Below are positions 57,066 to 64,000 of a stretch of 64,000 nt of DNA, piece by piece. A program made the translations under genes and the position numbers. Source of the DNA: Staphylococcus simulans (GTDB lineage Bacteria > Bacillota > Bacilli > Staphylococcales > Staphylococcaceae); NCBI RefSeq assembly GCF_002994445.1, contig NZ_MRZJ01000001.1, forward strand, positions 558,001-622,000, written 5' to 3'. The notes below the pieces were generated by a model. That model was not told the DNA's origin. It saw nothing but the letters and a program-made list of their open reading frames with translations, and searched no databases. Within the stretch, counting starts at the first letter, position 1. Each line of letters opens with the position of its first letter.

Positions 57066-57398
57066 TTATTCTAATTCTTCTAGTTTCTCAATATATTGTT
57101 TCAAGGCATCCGGATCTTCAATAGATGCTTTCATTTGATTATAAATTTCACGACGTTGTTCAAACTTTGTATAAAGCTCTAATTTCGCTTCATAGTCTTC
57201 TACTAAATCACCAGTTCTTCTTATGTTATCATACACTGCTTGGCGACTCACATCAAAAGTATCCGCGATTTCGCTCAATGAATAATCTTCAAGATAAAAT
57301 AATTCCAAATAATTACGTTGTTTCTTAGTAAGCAGGGATTGATAAAAATCAAACAAATAATTCATGCGCAGTGTCTTAACTAAATCATTTTTGCTCAT
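57066..57398 (-). CDS. ylxM: YlxM/p13 SRP-associated helix-turn-helix protein
   Basis: A 110 aa protein with a sigma-70 region-4-like helix-turn-helix: [70 protein letters not shown]. In streptococci and Bacillus it is linked to SRP function. The start is ATG 57398 ([10 protein letters not shown]), after GGTGAG, overlapping the ftsY stop by 14 bases. The longer frame has no site of its own. Confidence 0.95.
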   Translation of the reverse strand: MSKNDLVKTLRMNYLFDFYQSLLTKKQRNYLELFYLEDYSLSEIADTFDVSRQAVYDNIRRTGDLVEDYEAKLELYTKFEQRREIYNQMKASIEDPDALKQYIEKLEELE

Positions 57399-58629
57399 CA
57401 GGTGTCTCACCATCATTTGTTTCATGATCATCCGCATGCTCTTCAACTGTTTCTTCAATCATATCCGCAAACAAGCCGTAAACGTAACTTTCTGGGTCGA
57501 ACGGTTGTAAATCATCCAGCTGTTCGCCTAAACCAACGTATTTTACCGGTATATGCAATTCATTACGGATTGCTAAGACAATACCGCCTTTCGCTGTACC
57601 GTCAAGTTTTGTCAAGACAATACCTGTCACGTTTGTGACATCTTTAAAGTTGCGTGCTTGAGACAATGCGTTTTGTCCTGTTGTCGCATCTAAGCATAAT
57701 AATACTTCATGCGGCGCGTCCGGTACTGCACGTCCGATAACACGTTTCATTTTCTCCAACTCATTCATTAAGTTGGCTTTGTTTTGCAGACGTCCTGCAG
57801 TATCGCAGATTAAAATGTCGACACCTTTATGTTTGGCCGCATTAATCGCATCATACATTACAGCTGCCGGATCTGAACCTTCGCTTTGGCTGATGACATC
57901 CACATCTACGCGTTCGCCCCATACTTTCAATTGATTAATCGCACCGGCTCTGAATGTGTCGCCTGCTGCTAACATTACTTTCTTGCCTTCTGCTTTATAA
58001 CGATGTGCTAATTTACCGATTGTTGTTGTTTTGCCGACACCATTCACACCTACCATTAAGATAACGTTTAAACGGCCGTCTTCAATATTCATAAGTTCTG
58101 AGTGGTCATCATCTTGCTGATAGATTTCAACGATTTTTTCTACGATAACTTCTTTTAAGTCTGCAGTTTCTTTAATGTTGCGGCGTTGTGCTTCTGTACG
58201 CAATTCATCTACCAGTTCCATTACCGTATTGAAACCGACATCGGCTGTGATTAACATTTCTTCTAAAGCTTCGAAGAAGTCTTCATCTACTGTACGGTAA
58301 CGTGCAATCAAATTGTTCAGCTGTTCTTGGAAGTTTTCACGTGATTTTTCCAAACCTTGTCTGAACTTCGCACCCAATTTTTGAGATTCGATTTCTTCAA
58401 ATTCTTCAATCGAAATTAAGCCGTCATCGAAATCAAAATCGTCTTTTGTTTCTTCTTTCGGCTGTGCTTCAGGCAATGTAGAGCGCTGCTCGGTTTTTTC
58501 AGAAGAAACGGTCTCTTCTTCTTTCTTTTCATCTTCAGATTGCTCTACGTCTTGCAGTTCTTCTAAGTCTTTTTTTTCTTCTGAGGGTTTGCCTGCAAAC
58601 TTGTCTTTTAGTCGTTTAAAAAAGCTCAT
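57385..58629 (-). CDS. ftsY: Signal recognition particle receptor FtsY
   Basis: Membrane-associated SRP receptor GTPase. It has 414 aa: an acidic, charged A domain (residues 10-90, [23 protein letters not shown]...), the N domain, and a G domain with [20 protein letters not shown] near 190, [27 protein letters not shown], and [11 protein letters not shown]. It overlaps smc by four bases and ylxM by 14, which points to strong coupling. Confidence 0.99.
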   Translation of the reverse strand: MSFFKRLKDKFAGKPSEEKKDLEELQDVEQSEDEKKEEETVSSEKTEQRSTLPEAQPKEETKDDFDFDDGLISIEEFEEIESQKLGAKFRQGLEKSRENFQEQLNNLIARYRTVDEDFFEALEEMLITADVGFNTVMELVDELRTEAQRRNIKETADLKEVIVEKIVEIYQQDDDHSELMNIEDGRLNVILMVGVNGVGKTTTIGKLAHRYKAEGKKVMLAAGDTFRAGAINQLKVWGERVDVDVISQSEGSDPAAVMYDAINAAKHKGVDILICDTAGRLQNKANLMNELEKMKRVIGRAVPDAPHEVLLCLDATTGQNALSQARNFKDVTNVTGIVLTKLDGTAKGGIVLAIRNELHIPVKYVGLGEQLDDLQPFDPESYVYGLFADMIEETVEEHADDHETNDGETPDEQK

Positions 58630-61600
58630 TCTTGTTCCTCCTTCAACACTTCATCAATTGTATTTAAATTCACACTTACAAGTTTAGATACGCCGGATTC
58701 TTGCATCGTAATACCATATAAACGATCAGCTGCTTCCATTGTGCCTTTGCGGTGAGTAATCACAATAAATTGTGTTTTCTCAGATAACTGTCTTAAATAA
58801 TTCACATAACGAATCACATTAGCTTCATCTAGTGCTGCCTCTACCTCATCTAGTATAACAAATGGAGCTGATCGCACTTTTAATAATGCAAAAAGCAATG
58901 CAATGGCACTTAAAGCACGTTCTCCCCCGCTGAGTAATGAAAGGTGCTGCAGCTTCTTGCCTGGGGGTTGTACAATAATATCCACACCGGCAGTCAAATA
59001 ATCATCATCCGTTAATTTTAATTCTGCATAACCGCCGCCGAATAACGATTTGAACACTTCTGAGAAATAACCTTGTACCGCATGGAACGTTGTTTTAAAG
59101 CGCTCCATAACCGCTTGGTCCATTTCTAGAATAATTTGTTCTAATGTCGCTTTGGCCTCTCTTAAATCTGTACGCTGTTCATCTAAGAATGTGAAACGTT
59201 CATTCACTTCTTCGAACTGCTGAATCGCATTTAAATTCACAGGCCCCAGTTCTTCAATCGACATTTTCGTCAATTTCACCTTTTGACGCAATGCATCAAT
59301 CGGCTCATCTTGTTCATACATGTCTTTCGCTGCTTCGAATGTTAAATGATAATCATCGGTTAAATGATCGATACAATGTGAGATTAACACATCAAGCTTC
59401 GATTGTTCTGCTTTAATATCTTGATAGCTGTTTTCTATAGATAAGATATCACGATGTGCTTCTTGAAGCTTGCTGTCGAAGTCATCAATCGATGCATTGA
59501 TTTCTTGTCGGTCTGTTTTCAAAGTATTCAACTTTTCGCTTAAAGCTTCTTTTTCTTCTTGCTTAGCTTTGATATCTTTTTGAATCGTTTCGAAAGCTTT
59601 CTGTCCTGTCACTTCATCCGAATTGAACAATGCAATATCTTCTTCTAGTTTTTCTTGCTGCTGCTGATTTTGCGTGATTTGATTAGCAAGACGTTCTAAT
59701 GCTTGGCGTTGTGTTTTGCTGCGTTCTTTGAGTACTGCCAAATCAGATTGTTTTTGATGCAATTGCTGCTGTAATTGAGCCGAGTTGGCTTTTCCTTCTT
59801 TAGACAATTGCGTTAAATTTTCAATTTGCTGTTCTAAAGCTTGCAGTTTCTTTGCGATTTCTTGTTTTTCTTGTTCTTTGGTTTCTAGCGTTTCGCGGCT
59901 GGTCGCACTTTGATAGCCGTCATTCTTCTCAAATTCAAACTCTTCATGTTCATTTTTGAGATGTGCTTCGCTTTTACGCAAACGATCGAGTTCCAGCGAT
60001 AAATCATGCATTTCTTGTTTCGCTGTATTATAGCTTTTGCTGATATGCAGGTAATTTTCGCTCAATTCATTCGCATGTGCTTTCGCTTTTTGAACTTCTT
60101 GTTCGAATTGTGCGGTTTGCTGCTCATAGTCTTTTAATTGCGCTCTTAATTGTGTCAGTTCATCACGTTGTGCCAATATACTCTTCGTTTGACGCTGCCC
60201 GCCGCCTGTCATAGAACCGCCTGGATTGACGATATCTCCTTCTAACGTCACGATACGTGTACGATAGCGAATGGCTTGTGCAAGGTCATTGGCATGTTTC
60301 AAATCATCTACAATAATCGTATTGCCGAGTAAATTATAGATAATATTGTTATATTGCTGATCAACTTGAATCAAGTCAGCCGCAATACCCATAAAGCCGG
60401 CTGCTTGTTGTGCAGTATGCATAATATCTGAGCTTAAACGTCTCGGTTGAATGACATTCAACGGTAAGAACGTTGCACGTCCTAAACGATTTTGTTTTAA
60501 ATACGCAATCGCTTGTCTGGCATCTTTTTCATTATCAACGATAATATGCTGCATAGATGCACCTAATGCTGTTTCAATCGCAGTCGTCAATTCCGACGGT
60601 ACTTCGATAATTTCTGCCACTGCACCATGAATGCCTGATAATTGGCTGTCTTTTGCTTTTAAGATGTGTTTGACACCATTAAAGAAATACGTATAGTCTT
60701 CTTCCCGACTATTCAAACTCTCGATTTTCGCTTTCAGTTTATCTGTATAGCGATAGGCTTGATACAGTTTTTCTTCATCTGCATTTTGCTGATTTTTGCT
60801 TGTCGTTAATTCTGCTTCGCATGATTTCAACTGATTTTCCAGCTTTTCGAATGCTTGCTGCTTCTCTTGGTGCTGTTTAGATAACGTATTGATTTCTGAT
60901 TGAATAGCTTTTAATTGATTGAAAGCTTCTAATAAGCGGCTGTCTAACCGATCTTGCTTCGCTTCGTTTTCTTCAATCGTACGCTGCAAGAAACGAATAT
61001 CATTATTCACTTCTGATTGTGCTGACATTAAGTCATAGTAATCATTTTTAATTGCTTCTAATTCTTCTTCATGATCACCGTCAGCCACATACAACTGATC
61101 TTCGAGCTTTTTAATCTCAGCTGACAGTGCTTTTTGTTTTTCTTGAAGTGATTGTTTTTCTTCTTCAGCTTGTGCTTTTTCTTCAATCAGCTGGACTTCT
61201 TGTGCTTTTAACGCTTCTTGTTCTTCTTCATAGCGTGCGTTGGTTTGAGATTGGTTGCGTTTACGTTCTTCTAATACATTCAGCTGCCCTGATAGCTTTT
61301 CGGCTGCTTCTGTCGTTTGAACCAAATCATAGTTCAAGCGTTCAATCTCATCATTCTTTTGATTCAATTCAGCTTTATATTTGGATAAAGTACGTGAATA
61401 GCTGTTTTTATCCGCTTCTTTTTGTGCTTGCTGACTCTTTAATATATTTAAGCGTTCATCTGCTTTATGAATAGCTTCGCTGTAGTCATTAATATCATGA
61501 ACAGTTACCAGCACATCGCTTTTCTTCATTTCTTGAGACAAGTGCTGGTATTCTTTAGCAATGGCTGCTTCTTCTCTTAAAGGTTCAACACGCCCTTCTA

Positions 61601-62195
61601 AATCATACAGAATATCCTCCACACGATTTAGGTTTTCTTCTGTTTGATCCAGCTTTTGAACCGAAGCTGCTTTACGCTTTTTATATTTCAAGACCCCTGC
61701 TGATTCTTCGATGATTTGACGTCGATCGACAGGTTTCGCATTTAATATTTCATCTACACGGCCTTGTGAGATAATACTGAAAGCCTCTTTTCCTAAACCT
61801 GAATCTAAGAAAAGATCAATAATATCTTTTAAGCGTGCACGGTCATTATTTAAATAATATGCACTTTCACCGCTGCGATACAATCTGCGTGTCACGATGA
61901 TTTCATCTTGTTCGACATTCAGCTGATGGGCGTGATTATCTAGTTTTAATCGTACTTCTGCATAATTTTGAGCTTTACGATGTTCGGCACCGGAAAAAAT
62001 AATATCTTCCATTTTAGAACCGCGCAGAGACTTAGCTGATTGTTCACCTAAGACCCATTTAATCGCATCGGTGATATTACTTTTGCCACTACCGTTTGGA
62101 CCAACAATCGCCGTCACACCTTGATCAAAGTGGACTTCAGTGTGTTCTGCAAACGATTTGAATCCAAATGCATTAATTGATTTTAAATAAACCAT
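58626..62195 (-). CDS. smc: Chromosome partition/condensation protein SMC
   Basis: Long coiled-coil ATPase of bacterial condensin. It has 1189 aa: N-terminal Walker [32 protein letters not shown], coiled coil roughly 170-500, the hinge near 510-640 ([33 protein letters not shown]), a second coil to about 1000, and the C-terminal head with [21 protein letters not shown] and [16 protein letters not shown]. It starts 40 bases after rnc. Confidence 0.99.
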   Translation of the reverse strand: MVYLKSINAFGFKSFAEHTEVHFDQGVTAIVGPNGSGKSNITDAIKWVLGEQSAKSLRGSKMEDIIFSGAEHRKAQNYAEVRLKLDNHAHQLNVEQDEIIVTRRLYRSGESAYYLNNDRARLKDIIDLFLDSGLGKEAFSIISQGRVDEILNAKPVDRRQIIEESAGVLKYKKRKAASVQKLDQTEENLNRVEDILYDLEGRVEPLREEAAIAKEYQHLSQEMKKSDVLVTVHDINDYSEAIHKADERLNILKSQQAQKEADKNSYSRTLSKYKAELNQKNDEIERLNYDLVQTTEAAEKLSGQLNVLEERKRNQSQTNARYEEEQEALKAQEVQLIEEKAQAEEEKQSLQEKQKALSAEIKKLEDQLYVADGDHEEELEAIKNDYYDLMSAQSEVNNDIRFLQRTIEENEAKQDRLDSRLLEAFNQLKAIQSEINTLSKQHQEKQQAFEKLENQLKSCEAELTTSKNQQNADEEKLYQAYRYTDKLKAKIESLNSREEDYTYFFNGVKHILKAKDSQLSGIHGAVAEIIEVPSELTTAIETALGASMQHIIVDNEKDARQAIAYLKQNRLGRATFLPLNVIQPRRLSSDIMHTAQQAAGFMGIAADLIQVDQQYNNIIYNLLGNTIIVDDLKHANDLAQAIRYRTRIVTLEGDIVNPGGSMTGGGQRQTKSILAQRDELTQLRAQLKDYEQQTAQFEQEVQKAKAHANELSENYLHISKSYNTAKQEMHDLSLELDRLRKSEAHLKNEHEEFEFEKNDGYQSATSRETLETKEQEKQEIAKKLQALEQQIENLTQLSKEGKANSAQLQQQLHQKQSDLAVLKERSKTQRQALERLANQITQNQQQQEKLEEDIALFNSDEVTGQKAFETIQKDIKAKQEEKEALSEKLNTLKTDRQEINASIDDFDSKLQEAHRDILSIENSYQDIKAEQSKLDVLISHCIDHLTDDYHLTFEAAKDMYEQDEPIDALRQKVKLTKMSIEELGPVNLNAIQQFEEVNERFTFLDEQRTDLREAKATLEQIILEMDQAVMERFKTTFHAVQGYFSEVFKSLFGGGYAELKLTDDDYLTAGVDIIVQPPGKKLQHLSLLSGGERALSAIALLFALLKVRSAPFVILDEVEAALDEANVIRYVNYLRQLSEKTQFIVITHRKGTMEAADRLYGITMQESGVSKLVSVNLNTIDEVLKEEQE

Positions 62196-62235
62196 ACTTC
62201 ACTCGTTCTCCCTGTCGCTGCACTCAGCAGCTTGT

Positions 62236-62967
62236 TCATTGTTTCTGTTTCATCTCTGTATAAGCCTTTTCAGCGGCTTTTTGTTCTGATTCTTTCTTCG
62301 TTCTGCCTTGCCCCTCCGCAATAGCTTCTCCTTCTAATAACACTTCAGAAGTAAATAGGCGGTGATGTGCAGGACCTTCTTCATGTATCAAGCGGTACGT
62401 CACGCTGCCTTTGTTCAGGCGATGGATATACTCTTGGAATTGTGTTTTAAAGTCAATAACACCCATCAATGCATTATCTTCTACATATGGGAAGATAACA
62501 ACTTGTGCAAAATGCCAAACTGCATCTAAACCTTGGTCTAAATATAAGGCACCTACAAAAGCTTCAAATGCATCCGATACCAATGACGGTCTTGTACGTC
62601 CGCCGGTTTTCTCTTCGCCCTTGCCGAGCAGAATAAGTTCGTTTAATTTGATTTTATTCGCAAATATTACAAGTGAGGGTTCACAAACGATGGTCGCGCG
62701 CATTTTTGTAAGATTGCCTTCAGGCAGTTGTGGATACTTATCAAATAAATAGCGTGAAACCGTCAATTCTAATACCGCATCTCCAAGAAACTCCAGACGC
62801 TCATTATGCGCCAGACGATCCATATTGAAATCATTAATAAAACTTGAATGTGAAAATGCTTGCTGATAGAGAGGTAAATTATCATATGAGAGTTGCAATG
62901 CATGCATTTTATTCGCAAACTTCTCGTTAAAAGCTTGCAACAATGCATCTTTCTTATGTTTGGCCAA
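62236..62967 (-). CDS. rnc: Ribonuclease III
   Basis: Double-strand RNA endonuclease for rRNA and mRNA processing. From TTG 62967 the protein is 243 aa, the staphylococcal length. It has the catalytic [21 protein letters not shown] motif, [17 protein letters not shown] with the second acidic residues, and a C-terminal dsRBD ([35 protein letters not shown]). AAAGGAGGT lies six bases before that TTG. The ATG at 63030 gives 21 extra residues without homology. Confidence 0.97.
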   Translation of the reverse strand: MAKHKKDALLQAFNEKFANKMHALQLSYDNLPLYQQAFSHSSFINDFNMDRLAHNERLEFLGDAVLELTVSRYLFDKYPQLPEGNLTKMRATIVCEPSLVIFANKIKLNELILLGKGEEKTGGRTRPSLVSDAFEAFVGALYLDQGLDAVWHFAQVVIFPYVEDNALMGVIDFKTQFQEYIHRLNKGSVTYRLIHEEGPAHHRLFTSEVLLEGEAIAEGQGRTKKESEQKAAEKAYTEMKQKQ

Positions 62968-63062
62968 AAAAAGACCTCCTTTAATTATTTCGAAAACGAA
63001 CGATGTCGTTAAATTGCTTATGTGTCCCATTTTACGTGAATTTCAAGCAAAACAAAAGAAAA

Positions 63063-63092
63063 ATCTGAGTCGGTCAAAGAGACGACTCAGAT
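63063..63092 (-). terminator. acpP terminator
   Basis: Arms ATCTGAGTCG (63063-63072) and CGACTCAGAT (63083-63092), ten-base loop, followed by TTTTTCTTTTG on the minus strand. It separates acpP from rnc. Confidence 0.9.
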
Positions 63093-63103
63093 AGTATTGT
63101 TCA

Positions 63104-63337
63104 TTATTTTTCAAGGTTGTTGATGAAATTAACTGCGTCACCAACTGTATTGATTTTTTCAGCTTCTTCATCTGGAATTTCAGTACCAAATTCGTCTTCT
63201 AATTCCATAACTAATTCCGCGATATCAAGTGAGTCAGCGCCTAAATCATCTTTGAAAGATGCATCTTCAGTTACTTTGTCAGCATCAACACCTAAACGGT
63301 CAACGATGATATCTTTAACTTTATCGAAGTTTTCCAC
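63104..63337 (-). CDS. acpP: Acyl carrier protein
   Basis: Carries growing fatty-acyl chains on 4'-phosphopantetheine. It has 77 aa with the modification site [21 protein letters not shown] (Ser in DSLD), and the helical end [16 protein letters not shown]. The start codon is GTG, preceded by AAAGGAGGTGA. An extended -10 (TGATATAAT, TATAAT at 63390-63385) in the gap suggests a promoter of its own. Confidence 0.98.
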   Translation of the reverse strand: MENFDKVKDIIVDRLGVDADKVTEDASFKDDLGADSLDIAELVMELEDEFGTEIPDEEAEKINTVGDAVNFINNLEK

Positions 63338-63404
63338 GTCGATTCACCTCCTTTAACAAGCCTATATGACTCTATTATTTTCCCATTATATCATTAAGAA
63401 TACA

Positions 63405-63439
63405 AGTGGGATAGCTCCATAAAATAGTGTAATCCCACT
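63405..63439 (-). terminator. Weak hairpin after fabG
   Basis: Arms AGTGGGAT (63405-63412) and ATCCCACT (63432-63439) with a 19-base loop and only TGTATTC beyond on the minus strand, so partial read-through to acpP is expected. Confidence 0.5.
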
Positions 63440-63461
63440 ACTTCTCATGATTTAACGGCAA

Positions 63462-64000
63462 TTATTCCATAAACATACCGCCATTGACATGGATTGTTTG
63501 GCCAGTAATGTATTTTGCTTTGTCAGATGCTAAGAAAGATACTGTGTTCGCAATATCTGTATCTTGACCAAAGCGGCCTAATGGAATTTGACCTTTCATT
63601 TGTTCTTTAATGTCATCGCTTAAAGCATCTGTCATATCAGAAACAATAAATCCAGGTGCTACAGCATTCACTGTAATATTACGCGAAGCAAGTTCGCGGG
63701 CTACAGATTTTGTTAATCCGATAACACCGGCTTTTGTCGCAACATAGTTTGTTTGACCCGGGTTGCCGACAGCACCTACTACACTAGATAAGTTGATGAT
63801 TGCACCGCTTCTTTGTTTCATCATTTGACGCGATACTTTTTGGATGCAGTTGAATGTACCTTTAAGGTTCGTATCAATTACGTCATCCCATTCTTGTTCT
63901 TTCATACGCATTAATAAGTTGTCGCGTGTAATACCTGCGTTATTAACTAGTACATCCACTGAACCGAATTGTTTTACGACTTCTTGAATCATGTCTTTGA
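63462..64000 (-). CDS. fabG: 3-oxoacyl-[acyl-carrier-protein] reductase, C-terminal part
   Basis: NADPH-dependent reduction step of fatty-acid elongation. About 178 residues are visible; the gene runs off the right edge. It contains [45 protein letters not shown] with the catalytic Ser, Tyr and Lys (YxxxK), VNAVAPGFI, and the C-terminal [16 protein letters not shown]. It stands before acpP as expected in the plsX-fabD-fabG-acpP order of Firmicutes. Confidence 0.97.
   Translation of the reverse strand, partial: KDMIQEVVKQFGSVDVLVNNAGITRDNLLMRMKEQEWDDVIDTNLKGTFNCIQKVSRQMMKQRSGAIINLSSVVGAVGNPGQTNYVATKAGVIGLTKSVARELASRNITVNAVAPGFIVSDMTDALSDDIKEQMKGQIPLGRFGQDTDIANTVSFLASDKAKYITGQTIHVNGGMFME

Overview
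The window is chromosomal DNA of a low-GC Gram-positive bacterium, almost certainly a Staphylococcus other than S. aureus. The evidence is the gene order fabG-acpP-rnc-smc-ftsY-ylxM-ffh-rpsP-rimM-trmD-rplS, then rbgA-rnhB-sucCD-dprA-topA-trmFO-xerC-hslVU-codY-rpsB-tsf-pyrH-frr-uppS-cdsA-rseP-proS-polC-rimP-nusA-ylxR-ylxQ-infB, together with PolC, XerC, RbfA, HslV and RNase III sequences close to staphylococcal ones as I remember them. The species cannot be fixed from sequence alone. Almost everything lies on the minus strand; only deoR, yfhO and a 545-residue orphan are on plus. I see no rRNA, tRNA, CRISPR array, insertion sequence or prophage.

Layout. 1-1420: a partial SLC13-like permease translationally coupled to glycerate kinase. 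1564-5208: rbfA on its own transcription unit, then a block inserted between infB and rbfA: an MFS transporter, a cytosolic glycerophosphodiester phosphodiesterase and a VOC-fold protein. 5224-9764: the rimP-nusA-rnpM-ylxQ-infB operon, with a hairpin between its promoter and rimP that looks like an attenuator. 9830-35412: core housekeeping genes for replication, membrane synthesis, ribosome assembly, proteolysis, recombination and the TCA cycle. 35537-53209: a variable region of about 18 kb between rbgA and rplS. 53436-64000: a second housekeeping block for ribosome proteins and RNA modification, SRP targeting, chromosome organisation, RNase III and fatty-acid synthesis.

The variable region is the most distinctive part. 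It holds a 2-aminoethylphosphonate uptake and breakdown operon (ABC ATPase, double-length permease, anchored binding protein, PhnW, PhnX) divergent from a DeoR-type regulator, with a palindromic candidate operator at the operon promoter. Next to it is a coupled pair, a BCCT-type betaine/choline-family transporter and a CocE/NonD serine hydrolase. Beyond are a GyrI-like domain protein, a siderophore-binding-type protein with no export signal, a YfhO-family membrane protein, an unrecognised 545-residue helical protein, a calcineurin-like phosphoesterase and a small YxeA-like secreted or anchored protein.

Regulatory features read directly from the sequence include about ten sigma-A promoters, more than twenty intrinsic terminators, two promoter-hairpin-gene arrangements (rimP and polC), a structured rpsB leader, and a cre-like site between the -35 and -10 of sucC. 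I have seen no database results: family calls come from motifs and recall of homologues, and all regulatory calls are predictions.
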